A stretch of 64,000 nucleotides of DNA from NCBI GenBank assembly GCA_041392625.1, contig JAWKLR010000003.1:186001-250000 (forward strand), given 5' to 3'. Shown in pieces: positions 26,495 to 35,385 of this stretch (its first letter is position 1; each line of letters starts with the position of its first letter). The notes below the pieces were generated by a model that made no database searches, was not told the origin of the DNA, and saw nothing but the letters and a program-made list of their open reading frames with translations. Made by a program: the position numbers and the translations under genes. The stretch is from M3007 sp041392625. GTDB taxonomy: Bacteria; Bacteroidota; Bacteroidia; Chitinophagales; Saprospiraceae.

Positions 26495-29400
26495 TTGCTG
26501 AGAACAACCTATTCCCTTGTTTGTATCTGCATTTTTCTGCTGCCAGCACTGCAGGTCGCAGGGCAAGATTTTATAGTTAGCGAACAATCGTATGGAGTAG
26601 AGGAAGGCCTGCCACACCGGGAGGTAAACACCATTCTCCAATGTAGCCGGGGGTTTATCTGGGTGGGGACCCCACAGGGTATCAGTCGTTTTGATGGCCA
26701 CGATTTTAAAACCTTCAATTCCAGAACGGATACGTTTCAACACAACAACATCTGGCGAATACTTGAGGATGCGGATGGCTGGTTTTGGCTGCTGCCTCAG
26801 CCGCCTTTTCAGGACTTTGATATTTGGCACCCGGTTACCCGAAAGCGGACCACCTTTCTCCAAAAGTTTGGTGCTAACCAGGCCCTGCCTTCAGCGCACC
26901 CGGCCGGCTGGATTGTTTCTTCTACCGATCAGACCCTGCTGGCGGAATTGAATCCACAACAGATTTTTACCTACCACCCCAAACGCGGTGTTCAGGTGAT
27001 TGATTTGAAGGATGTTGCCTTGTTCGATTTTGCAAATAGTAAAAACTTTGGCCGTCCATTAATCGCTGCCGGCAATACCATTTGGGCCTTTACTGATAAA
27101 AATGAACTAACCGAACTGGACTGGAAGGGCCAAAAAAAACAACAGTTTTCGGAGGAGCATGTTCTTCAGTTCAATCGATCGATTCACAGCGATGCATTTC
27201 CATTTGTTTATTTTGAATGGGATTCCGACAAGCGAATGAGTACACAGGGATACCTGATTGATCGGGATGGAAAGCGGCAAATGCTTTCGACAAGTTATTA
27301 CTACCCTATGGTTTTACCCGGGGCAGGAGTGCAGGGGATTGGGCAGGATATCCTGTACGATGATTATTCCTTTTACACACTTGACGGGAAATTAATTTAC
27401 AGCTTGTCTCATGCAAAATCCCGAAACTCCAATAGTACACACCGCGCTTTTTTTCTCACGGAGCAAGGTTATTTGTGGGCTGGAAATGATTTTGGATTGC
27501 ATAAAATCAGCATGCACAAAAATCCATTCAGGAACTACCTGACCCAAGTGGGTGAAGAGCGAAATGCAATTCGAGGGATTTATGCCGATGAGGATTACAT
27601 CGTATTGAACGTCGAGTCTATGGGCCCTTCGATTATCAATCGCTCAACCGGGGCTGTTCGTAAACTGGATTTTTCCAAAAAAGGCTATGGGAATGAAGCC
27701 CTGACCAATTTGGCTGATGGTCGAATCGCCTTTGGTCAGTCAAATGAATTGGACTTTCTGGAAATTAAAGCGGGGGATGTGAAGCCCTGGCCGGTAGGTC
27801 GTTTTCCATGGGCTATTTTTCAAGTTGAAAAAAATACCGTTTGGCTGGGAACAGAATCCGGTTTGCTGGTTTTTGATCTTGAAAAAAATACAAGTCGGGA
27901 GTACGAAAAATACAATGATTTTGATGCCTTGCGGTCTGCGCATATTACTTATATCGGACCAAGCCGGGATAGCGCTATCTGGGTTTGTTCAAACAAGGGG
28001 TTGTTTAAGGTTGATCCAAGGCTGGGTGTGCTCGCTCAATATGCAATACAAAGTAAGCGTGGAGTTCAATTACCCCATGATGTTATTTATCATTTTTATG
28101 AGGAACATGACGGCACCCTGTGGCTGGGCAGTGGCGGTGCCGGATTGATTCGATTGGAGGCCGATTCGCAGAAAGTGACCCAGTTTACCGCACTTGACGG
28201 ACTTTCCAATGATGTAATTTATGCTGTATATCCCGATGAAATGGGCAACCTTTGGTTGAGCAGTGACCAGGGCATCATGCGATTTAATAAAGAAACAGAA
28301 TCCGTACAAACCTTCCTCACAGCAGACGGACTTCCGCACAATGAGTTCAATCGGATTGCCCACTTTCAGACAGAAGGTGGAGAACTTTTTTTCGGGACGA
28401 TCAGTGGGGCCACATCATTTTTTCCCGCCGATTTGAAGCATATTGAGGAAAGCATGGAGCCACCACTCCGGATAACGGCATATTTCCAATTTGATGGAAA
28501 TAAAAACCGGATGGTGGAGCGTACCAAGGAATTATTGGAAAACAGGGCGATCGTGTTGAGCCCGGACGATCGGTACTTTCGACTGGAACTGGCATTGCTC
28601 AATTTCCAGGAGGTATCAAAAAATCGGTTGGCCTACCGTTTTGTTGGAATGGATGAAGCCTGGGAATTTACTTCAGATCGGAGTTTGAGTTTTGGTCGTT
28701 TGCCATACGGGAAATATGAGTTGCAGATAAAAGCGCAGGATGCGCGTGGACATTGGTCCTCGAATGAACTTCATATTTCTGTGTCGGTGATTCGTCCCTT
28801 TTACCTGCAATCCTGGTTCATTGTCTTGTTGGTGTTTAGTTTGCTGGCAGGTGTTTTTGTATTTTATAAAAGGCGTACCAGCCAGTTGCGACAGCGACAG
28901 CGGGAACTGGAGCAACTGGTTGCAGACCGGACCCGGAAAATCAGAGAGGATAAAGAAATTATTGAGCAGCAGGCAGAAGAGTTGCAGTCGCTCGAAAAAC
29001 TGAAATCACGATTCTTTGCAAACGTGAGTCACGAATTGCGCACCCCGCTTTCCTTGATGATCGGTCCTTTGAACAGCATTCTGAAAAAGGATCCGAACCG
29101 CCCTGAAAAAGAACGCCAACTGTTGGAGTTTGTTCGCAACAACAGCCAGCACCTGTTGAAACTTGTAAATGATCCTGGATCTATCCAGGTAGAAAGTGGA
29201 CGTATGGAGGTGAAAGAAGAACCTGTGAATTTCCTGGAATTCTTACAACCGCTTGTTTCGCAGTTTAGCTCCTTTAGCGATAGTGAATCGGTAAAGATGG
29301 AATTCGATTACCAATTGAATGCTGCTCTTGCCATCCAGTTGGACACAAATAAATTTGAAAAAATTGCCCACAATTTTCTGTCAAATGCCATTAAGTTTTC

Positions 29401-30565
29401 GCCTGCGGGTTCGGTGGTCAAATTTACTGTCAGAGAAAAAGATGGTCAATTGTTGATCTGTGTTTCCGACCAGGGACCGGGTATTCACCCCGAAGATTTG
29501 CCATTTATTTTTGACCGTTTTTATCAATCCAAACACTCAGATTCTTCAACGCAGGGAGGGACGGGAATTGGGCTGTCGCTTGCTGCAGAACTGGCGGCGT
29601 TATTACACGGAAAAATATGGGCAGAGAGCGAACTTGGAAAAGGGAGTGCTTTTTATTTCCAGTTTCCCCAAAAAGAGGCTGTCGGTTATTTTGAGCCAAG
29701 TGCTGCCCAATCCTTAGAGGAGCATGCAGCAACAAAAAAACCAAAGCCGTTACAAGTAGTTGATGGGCAGAAAAAAGAACATACCATCCTGATTGTTGAA
29801 GACAACTCGGAACTACGCGCTTACATGCGTTTGCTTTTGGAAGATAACTACCATGTCTTGACCGCAGAAAATGGACAAGTCGGCTGGGAAATCCTGCAGT
29901 CACGATCCGCTGGAAATCAGGTGGAGGGGCAGCCGGTTGATCTGATCCTGAGCGATCTCATGATGCCGGTGATGGATGGGTTCGAGTTGCTGGAGCATTT
30001 AAAAGGACATGCCTTATTTCGGCATATTCCGGTAATCATGCTCACTGCACGGGCAGATATGCGGGTAAAATTGAAGGCGCTGCGCATCGGTGTAGATGAT
30101 TACCTGACCAAGCCTTTTGTAGAGGAGGAGTTACTCATTCGCATCCAGAACCTGTTGAACAATTATCAGGAGCGGGTAAAGGCACTCTCGGATAGCGCTC
30201 CTGATGAGGAAGACTTAATCAATGAAAAAGCAAATTTGGCAGCAGTAGATGCAGCCTGGCTGGAAGAAGTGGAGGCTATTTTTTCAGAGGTGATGTCGGA
30301 TTCCCGGTACAACCTGTCCTGGATGGCTGAAAAGGTAAACCTCAGCGAACGTCAATTCAACCGGCGACTCAAACAACTCACCGGACTCACCCCCAATAAT
30401 TACTTACGGGAATTGCGTTTGCAACGCGCAAAAGACCTCCTGCTTGATGGCACCTATGGTTCGGTAAAAGAGGTGGGATATGCAGTAGGGTTTTCAAGCA
30501 CCAAGTATTTTTCCAACCTTTTCCAGGAGCGGTTTGGGGTACTTCCTTCCGTATATCAGCGGTAA
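26495..30565 (+). CDS. hybrid two-component system (HTCS) sensor kinase/regulator
   Basis: 1356 residues from a TTG start with a signal peptide (LVCICIFLLPALQVAGQ). Order: periplasmic two-component propeller (about 30-690, motifs such as GFIWVGTPQGISRFDG), Y_Y_Y domain (about 695-765), one TM helix (about 770-792), coiled coil, HisKA (NVSHELRTP, H846), HATPase (DQGPGIHPEDLPFIFDRF; GTGIGLSLAAEL), receiver (LIVEDNSELR; D1154 in SDLMMPVMDG), AraC-type HTH at the C-terminus. Such proteins bind glycans or other ligands outside and switch on neighbouring uptake genes, but no SusC/SusD pair adjoins. In the kinase, the segment before VESGRMEV reads NDPGSIQ instead of the usual NDLLDLSK; this looks like two compensating indels (about 29170-29190). 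Confidence 0.93.
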   Translation: MLRTTYSLVCICIFLLPALQVAGQDFIVSEQSYGVEEGLPHREVNTILQCSRGFIWVGTPQGISRFDGHDFKTFNSRTDTFQHNNIWRILEDADGWFWLLPQPPFQDFDIWHPVTRKRTTFLQKFGANQALPSAHPAGWIVSSTDQTLLAELNPQQIFTYHPKRGVQVIDLKDVALFDFANSKNFGRPLIAAGNTIWAFTDKNELTELDWKGQKKQQFSEEHVLQFNRSIHSDAFPFVYFEWDSDKRMSTQGYLIDRDGKRQMLSTSYYYPMVLPGAGVQGIGQDILYDDYSFYTLDGKLIYSLSHAKSRNSNSTHRAFFLTEQGYLWAGNDFGLHKISMHKNPFRNYLTQVGEERNAIRGIYADEDYIVLNVESMGPSIINRSTGAVRKLDFSKKGYGNEALTNLADGRIAFGQSNELDFLEIKAGDVKPWPVGRFPWAIFQVEKNTVWLGTESGLLVFDLEKNTSREYEKYNDFDALRSAHITYIGPSRDSAIWVCSNKGLFKVDPRLGVLAQYAIQSKRGVQLPHDVIYHFYEEHDGTLWLGSGGAGLIRLEADSQKVTQFTALDGLSNDVIYAVYPDEMGNLWLSSDQGIMRFNKETESVQTFLTADGLPHNEFNRIAHFQTEGGELFFGTISGATSFFPADLKHIEESMEPPLRITAYFQFDGNKNRMVERTKELLENRAIVLSPDDRYFRLELALLNFQEVSKNRLAYRFVGMDEAWEFTSDRSLSFGRLPYGKYELQIKAQDARGHWSSNELHISVSVIRPFYLQSWFIVLLVFSLLAGVFVFYKRRTSQLRQRQRELEQLVADRTRKIREDKEIIEQQAEELQSLEKLKSRFFANVSHELRTPLSLMIGPLNSILKKDPNRPEKERQLLEFVRNNSQHLLKLVNDPGSIQVESGRMEVKEEPVNFLEFLQPLVSQFSSFSDSESVKMEFDYQLNAALAIQLDTNKFEKIAHNFLSNAIKFSPAGSVVKFTVREKDGQLLICVSDQGPGIHPEDLPFIFDRFYQSKHSDSSTQGGTGIGLSLAAELAALLHGKIWAESELGKGSAFYFQFPQKEAVGYFEPSAAQSLEEHAATKKPKPLQVVDGQKKEHTILIVEDNSELRAYMRLLLEDNYHVLTAENGQVGWEILQSRSAGNQVEGQPVDLILSDLMMPVMDGFELLEHLKGHALFRHIPVIMLTARADMRVKLKALRIGVDDYLTKPFVEEELLIRIQNLLNNYQERVKALSDSAPDEEDLINEKANLAAVDAAWLEEVEAIFSEVMSDSRYNLSWMAEKVNLSERQFNRRLKQLTGLTPNNYLRELRLQRAKDLLLDGTYGSVKEVGYAVGFSSTKYFSNLFQERFGVLPSVYQR

Positions 30566-30664
30566 GATTCATTGTGCGTGCTTGGCTAATGGCTAGTACC
30601 ACAAAGTACAAGCGGCCAGCAACAGGTTATTGTACTCTGGTAATAGGATAAGAACAGATGCATA

Positions 30665-30698
30665 GACCGGGTACCATTGGGTGTCCGGTCATTTTTTT
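30665..30698 (+). terminator. rho-independent terminator after the HTCS gene
   Basis: GACCGG at 30665 pairs with CCGGTC at 30685, with further ACC/GGT pairing inside, and is followed by a run of seven T. It lies about 100 bp after the HTCS stop codon. Confidence 0.7.
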
Positions 30699-30799
30699 AG
30701 CCACAATTAGCTACACGCTTGATCAACCAAGCTATCAGGCAATTCCATTCCCAATATTTAAATATCTTTAGCCATGTTTAATTAAAATCAGTCCTTGAA

Positions 30800-31048
30800 A
30801 TGAATCAAAATGAACTTTCCGAATTGACGGATACAGAGTTGTTGGAAAAAGCCAAAAAGATGAAAAAAAGTGAAATCTATTCAGCCCTGACGATAGGCTT
30901 CATGATTGGTATTGTATTTTTTAGTGTAGTAAAAAACACCTGGGGCTTGGTCACGCTGATTCCATTGTTTTTTATCTATAAAATGCTGAATAAGCCGGAT
31001 GAGAATAAGGCCTTGAAGGAGATTTTGAAGGAGCGGAATTTAGGCTAA
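30800..31048 (+). CDS. small two-helix membrane protein
   Basis: 82 residues. A charged N-terminal helix (ELTDTELLEKAKKMKKSEIY) precedes two hydrophobic helices (ALTIGFMIGIVFFSVV and WGLVTLIPLFFIYKML) and a charged tail (LKEILKERNLG). No signal peptide; inner membrane with both ends in the cytoplasm is inferred. This arrangement is common in Bacteroidota as an uncharacterised small protein. It ends 2 bp before the next gene, suggesting one transcript. Confidence 0.65.
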   Translation: MNQNELSELTDTELLEKAKKMKKSEIYSALTIGFMIGIVFFSVVKNTWGLVTLIPLFFIYKMLNKPDENKALKEILKERNLG

Positions 31049-31050
31049 TC

Positions 31051-31395
31051 ATGCATCCCCAAAACCTACTTCCGTTTTTGCTTTTTATTGCATCCTGCAT
31101 GCAAAAGGAGCCCTCTGACAGTCATGGTAAAAAAGCCTGGATAGATCAATTGCCTGTATCAAAAACCATAACAGCAATTGAAACGGATTCAATGGGAAAG
31201 GGCTTGGATACACTGTCAGTTGAGTACCTGAAATTAGATGACCAGCATCGAAAACGGTACAGCAAAAAAATCAATTGGATAGATAAAGAAAAAACAGTCC
31301 GGATAGATTATTTCAGTCCGGATGGAACCCTGTTTTTTCAGGAAGTTTATCTCACGGAGGACATACTATTTGCACGTTTTGAAGCACACAGTTAA
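31051..31395 (+). CDS. N-terminal open fragment of the broken lipoprotein
   Basis: 114 residues; only the part up to about LFARFEA is authentic. It carries the signal and lipobox cysteine (C16 or so) and ends at a premature stop created by the frameshift near 31390. Confidence 0.5.
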   Translation: MHPQNLLPFLLFIASCMQKEPSDSHGKKAWIDQLPVSKTITAIETDSMGKGLDTLSVEYLKLDDQHRKRYSKKINWIDKEKTVRIDYFSPDGTLFFQEVYLTEDILFARFEAHS

Positions 31396-31659
31396 ATTCA
31401 AAAGGGCTGATTGATAAAGCATTTCACATCGATTATGAACGAGTTTCTATTGATACAACTACCATTTCTATTTCCGTGAATTTTATCCAAACGGGTCGGT
31501 GAAAAAATGATTGAAACAACCGGAGAGCATAAGATAAATAGCCTGGCGTCAGAAATTTCCTACAATACGTTTTCAAATCCTGTTACAGAAGTAACAACAG
31601 AAAATGGTGACACCTGACTTTACAAACCTGGGATTACCAAGATACTATACTCCCCAAAA

Positions 31660-31878
31660 GTGTTCTCACTAATTATCAGACGGATACGACACAAACCATT
31701 TATGTACCTACCCGGAAACCTGCTAAATTGTGAAGAGAATTATATATTTGAAAGCGGCACATTTGTAAAAACTAAGGAAACAACCTATTTCTACAATGAA
31801 GACTATGAAAAGGTAAAAGCAATTGAGCGGGATGTACGGACAGGGGAGCGGTATATTAAATATCTAATTGAATTATAA
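31660..31878 (+). CDS. C-terminal open fragment of the broken lipoprotein
   Basis: 72 codons open, but the first ~25 (SLIIRRIRHKPF) are probably out of frame. The reliable end is ENYIFESGTFVKTKETTYF and beyond. Convergent with the TM2 gene 86 bp away. Confidence 0.4.
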   Translation: MFSLIIRRIRHKPFMYLPGNLLNCEENYIFESGTFVKTKETTYFYNEDYEKVKAIERDVRTGERYIKYLIEL

Positions 31879-31964
31879 GCCACCCCAATCATTAAAGCGT
31901 GCCCGACACCAGCATCTGGTATCGGGCTTCTGCCTTTCAAGCAATGGTTGTTTTAACACGTTGC

Positions 31965-32357
31965 TTAATAGCTCGACTGTCCTTTTGGCGTAAGCCCGTT
32001 CGGGATAATCAGTCGAATCAGATCGATAAACCAGCCAATACCAAACAGCCCTGCGGTGAACAAATACAGGATGCCCAATCCGGTATAGCCAAGATAAAAC
32101 CGGTGGATTCCAAGTCCGCCAACAAAAATACAAAGCAGCAGGGCTACCAATTGACTTCTGCCGCTAGCAGTTCCCATGCCACTTTTTGCTTTTGCTTTAA
32201 CTACAGGCAGGAGCAATTTTTCTTTTAGAGTGAGTTTTCTGCCCAACTGGTTTTCGAGCGTTTTTTTGTTCAGTTTACCTTTTTCAAGGGTTTGTTCCAT
32301 TACTAGCTCGTAGAACTGCTTATGCTGGCCAGACTCTGGTGTGGTGCCGAAGTACAA
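31965..32357 (-). CDS. TM2 domain membrane protein (N-terminus probably frameshifted)
   Basis: The C-terminal 60 residues are a clear TM2 domain: SQLVALLLCIFVGGLGIHRF, FYLGYTGLGILYLFTAGLFG and the closing WFIDLIRLIIP. The preceding ~50 residues are basic and helical (KKTLENQLGRKLTLKEKLL). The frame as given opens at a TTG (32357), but an ATG at 32406 in the neighbouring frame encodes a good signal-type start (KFYALVSALLFLLF). Removing one T from the T5 run near 32355 would join them into about 147 residues. Inner membrane; the role of TM2 proteins in bacteria is not established. Confidence 0.75.
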   Translation of the reverse strand: MYFGTTPESGQHKQFYELVMEQTLEKGKLNKKTLENQLGRKLTLKEKLLLPVVKAKAKSGMGTASGRSQLVALLLCIFVGGLGIHRFYLGYTGLGILYLFTAGLFGIGWFIDLIRLIIPNGLTPKGQSSY

Positions 32358-32478
32358 AAAGCAGAAACAAGAGCGCGCTTACTAGTGCGTAAAATTTGGT
32401 TTTCATACGTTTAAAATTGGTTAAAAAGGAATGCATTTTGAAATTTAGATGTGCTATATATTCTTCAAAAAAAAGAAC

Positions 32479-33489
32479 CTACTTCCCTCTTCCCAGCCAT
32501 TCCAGTGCCCGCCGAACGCTTGTATCACCATCTGATAAAGGCTCTGCCACAAATGGCAATTCCTCATCCACATCCACATATTCTTTGTAGACGGTTCCGT
32601 TCCGATCTTTGTAATAACTAACCGTCAGGATCATTTTGGTTGCTTCATCCAGTTCGGTGAAGTCGGTGACGGTTACCAGTCCAATGGTTTTATGACCGAA
32701 AAATCGGGTGTGTTTTCTGCCTTTAAACATGACGGCTAATGCTTCCCCGGAACTGGCAGTGTACAGGCTGGTGAGAATGGCCACCTTGGGCAGTTTTTTC
32801 ATCGGGCATCCTTCCTCTAATTCCACGTGGTATTCATCGTAGTAAAAATCATCGTTCTCAATTTTCCAATCGGAAGACTCCTGTTGGGTCAGTCCTTCTG
32901 AGCCACCAACATGCCCGTTTCCAATGATCGGCGCTATTCCCTCCGCCATGGGCATTAGGTTGCCGCCGCCATTGTAGCGCAGGTCAATGATCCATTTTTG
33001 GGCACCCGTATCGACAAGTTCGCACACAGCATCCTGAATGCCTTTTGCCATTTGAACATTATCGCCTGTTGGCATGCCTACGATGCGGACGTAGCCTACA
33101 TTTTTTTGAAGCAACTCCGTGTGGAATGCATATACCTGGCCCGACTGCACTTTGTTGTAAATACTTGGGTCAAATCCGTTTTGATGCGGCTTGGGCTCCC
33201 CGAAGTAGTACACAACAGACTGCCAGTTGTACAGAATCCGTCCGTGTTCATCCTGGAGGGCTTCAAACAAGTGGCTCATGGCCGGAAATAAATCCGGAAT
33301 GCTGTCGGCATCCTCTGCAAGGGCGTACACCTGCAAACGCAAACTATCCCAACTCACACTGTTTCGGTACAGCGAAGCGGATTCAGCATGGTTGATACAT
33401 AGATCGAGAACGGATTTGGTGTGTTCGTTTTTCTGTGCAATTGCCTGAATGGAAACCAGCAAAAGCAAAAGGGGCAGGACATGTTTCAT
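32479..33489 (-). CDS. S41 family peptidase
   Basis: 336 residues from ATG 33489, which opens a clean signal peptide (VLPLLLLLVSIQAIAQ). The tail-specific protease fold is shown by KWIIDLRYNGGGNLMP and the catalytic-serine motif LYTASSGEALAV; the Lys general base is probably in FGHKTIGL. No PDZ domain is evident between the N-terminal helical part and the core, so it belongs to the shorter S41 group. Exported, periplasmic or outer-membrane-associated peptidase; substrate unknown. Confidence 0.88.
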   Translation of the reverse strand: MKHVLPLLLLLVSIQAIAQKNEHTKSVLDLCINHAESASLYRNSVSWDSLRLQVYALAEDADSIPDLFPAMSHLFEALQDEHGRILYNWQSVVYYFGEPKPHQNGFDPSIYNKVQSGQVYAFHTELLQKNVGYVRIVGMPTGDNVQMAKGIQDAVCELVDTGAQKWIIDLRYNGGGNLMPMAEGIAPIIGNGHVGGSEGLTQQESSDWKIENDDFYYDEYHVELEEGCPMKKLPKVAILTSLYTASSGEALAVMFKGRKHTRFFGHKTIGLVTVTDFTELDEATKMILTVSYYKDRNGTVYKEYVDVDEELPFVAEPLSDGDTSVRRALEWLGRGK

Positions 33490-33629
33490 GTGGGCTGATT
33501 TTAGATAAAATGGGGTTGCATTTTGATACATCCGCCTAAATGTAAGGGATTTAGAGGCGCTGTGTTAAAAACCAGCATGTCTTTTTATGAATTGTACCGG
33601 TCATTAAGTGATGAATCCGGCCTCTTTAC

Positions 33630-33659
33630 TTGGTGATTCCCTGAATTGTAGTACTTTCG
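33630..33659 (+). promoter_or_regulatory. candidate promoter of the SulP gene
   Basis: TTG at 33630, 19 bases, then TACTTTCG at 33652-33659, one mismatch from TAnnTTTG. The spacing is exactly that of Bacteroidota promoters. The SulP start is about 190 bp downstream; the 363-bp gap between the S41 and SulP genes otherwise shows nothing. Confidence 0.4.
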
Positions 33660-33852
33660 CCGCCTTTATTTTCACATGGGTAGCTCCATTGGATGTTGAT
33701 ATCCGATTTTATCCTGTTTTCCTGTTCCGGGAAAATTCCATTTTGAACAAGTTCTCGCTTTCCGTACGCGTTTCCAAATGCGTGCTAAAGGCATGTTATT
33801 AAAATACAAAACTGTCTTTAAACCCTGGGTGCCAGAACCTGAACACTTTTTT

Positions 33853-35382
33853 ATGAAAAAATATTTAAACCTCTTTGATTTTCAACAACAGGTAGATTAC
33901 AAAACAGAGGTGTTGTCTGGCCTGACTGTTGCTCTGGCACTGGTGCCCGAAGCAGTGGCTTTTGCAATGATCGCGGGATTGTCTCCGCTTACCGGCTTGT
34001 ACGCTGCTTTTGTGATGGGGATTGTAACTGCTCTGCTCGGAGGGCGTCCGGGAATGATTTCCGGAGCAACCGGGGCAGTTGCTGTTGTGATTGCTTCACT
34101 GGCCCTTTCTCACGGTCCTGAATATGTATTTGCTGCCGTTGTTTTGGCTGGAGTTATTCAGGTGCTTGCTGGGGTGTTCCGACTTGGGAAACTGATGCGC
34201 CTGGTTCCACATCCGGTTATTTTTGGTTTTGTAAATGGTCTGGCCATCATCATCTTCATGTCTCAATTGACTCAGTTCAAGGATGCCAGTGGGCATTGGC
34301 TGACAGGACAAGCACTTTACATCCTACTTGGTTTGGTGTTTTTAACCATGTTGATCATCTGGGGTTTACCCAAACTAACCCGGATTATTCCTGCTTCACT
34401 TGCCGCAATTTTAATTGTATTCGGGATTGTAGTTTGGTTTGGAATTGATACTAAAACGGTTGGGGACATGGCCTCTATTCAGGGAGGGTTTCCGCCATTT
34501 CATATTCCCAATGTTCCGTTCACCTGGGATACTCTTGTTCTGATTTTTCCATACGCTGCTATTGTGGCCGGAGTGGGCTTAATCGAAAGCCTGTTGACCC
34601 TCAATATTGTTGATGAAATCACGGAAACCAGGGGCCGGGGAAACAAAGAAGCAGTCGCCCAGGGAACTGCAAATATGCTGTCGGGCGTGTTTTCCGGAAT
34701 GGGTGGTTGTGCCATGATCGGTCAAAGTCTGATTAATACTTCCAATGGAGCCCGCGCTCGACTATCCGGTATTGTTGCTGCACTTGCTTTGCTGGCCTTT
34801 GTCATGTTTGGATCCGGACTGATTGAGCGGTTGCCCATGGCAGCCCTGACGGGTTTGATGATCATGGTTGCAATCGGTACGTTTGAGTGGGCAAGTTTGC
34901 GAACCATTAATAAAATGCCGAAATCCGATATTTTTGTAATGGTGGTTGTAACACTAGTTACTGCGGTATTGCATAACCTGGCTTTGGCGGTGGTTGTGGG
35001 TGTCATCATCGCGGCATTGGTTTTTGCATGGGATAATGCGAAGCGCATTCGGGCCAGAAAATCCATAGATGAACATGGAATTAAACACTACGAAATTTAC
35101 GGTCCGCTTTTTTTCGGTTCGGTAACTGTGTTTAATGAGAAGTTCGATGTGCTTAACGACCCGGAAGAGGTAATCATCGATTTTGCTGAAAGCCGTGTAG
35201 TGGATATGTCGGCCATCGAAGCGCTCAATAAATTAACTGAACGCTACCAAAAAGTGGGCAAGCGAGTACACCTTCGGCACCTGAGCAAGGATTGTCAAAA
35301 GTTGCTCAAAAATGCAGACAAAATTATCGATGTCAACATTCTGGAAGACCCAAGCTACAAGGTTTTGGTAGATAAGGTTTAG
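33853..35382 (+). CDS. SulP family anion transporter with STAS domain
   Basis: 509 residues from ATG 33853; the start LNLFDFQQQVDYKTEVLSG and the following GLTVALALVPEAVAFA are the standard SulP N-terminus, so upstream in-frame ATGs at 33778 and 33793 were not used. About 12-14 TM segments follow, with IGQSLINTSNGARARLSG, a signature region, near residue 295. The C-terminal STAS domain (about 415-509) has VIIDFAESRVVDMSAIEAL. Inner membrane; sulfate or bicarbonate/Na+ transport, with the bicarbonate type common among short bacterial SulP proteins (inference). Convergent with the amidohydrolase gene, 3 bp between stops. Confidence 0.9.
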   Translation: MKKYLNLFDFQQQVDYKTEVLSGLTVALALVPEAVAFAMIAGLSPLTGLYAAFVMGIVTALLGGRPGMISGATGAVAVVIASLALSHGPEYVFAAVVLAGVIQVLAGVFRLGKLMRLVPHPVIFGFVNGLAIIIFMSQLTQFKDASGHWLTGQALYILLGLVFLTMLIIWGLPKLTRIIPASLAAILIVFGIVVWFGIDTKTVGDMASIQGGFPPFHIPNVPFTWDTLVLIFPYAAIVAGVGLIESLLTLNIVDEITETRGRGNKEAVAQGTANMLSGVFSGMGGCAMIGQSLINTSNGARARLSGIVAALALLAFVMFGSGLIERLPMAALTGLMIMVAIGTFEWASLRTINKMPKSDIFVMVVVTLVTAVLHNLALAVVVGVIIAALVFAWDNAKRIRARKSIDEHGIKHYEIYGPLFFGSVTVFNEKFDVLNDPEEVIIDFAESRVVDMSAIEALNKLTERYQKVGKRVHLRHLSKDCQKLLKNADKIIDVNILEDPSYKVLVDKV

Positions 35383-35385
35383 AGT

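Larger units (their letters stand above)
31051..31878 (+). pseudogene. putative lipoprotein with MORN/YwqK-like features, frameshifted
   Basis: The first part (31051-31395) has a lipobox-like start (LLFIASCMQKEPSD) and FSPDGTLFFQEVYL. The frame breaks near 31390, continues in another frame (LNSKGLIDKAFHIDYERVS), breaks at about 31505, where a run of six A before TGATT needs one more A to give YPNGSVKKMIETTGEHK, and breaks again at about 31615. The last part (31660-31878) ends ERDVRTGERYIKYLIEL. So this is one gene of about 275 codons with at least three small indels. The family is unknown; the PNG-type strands recall antitoxin YwqK-like repeats. Confidence 0.55.
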
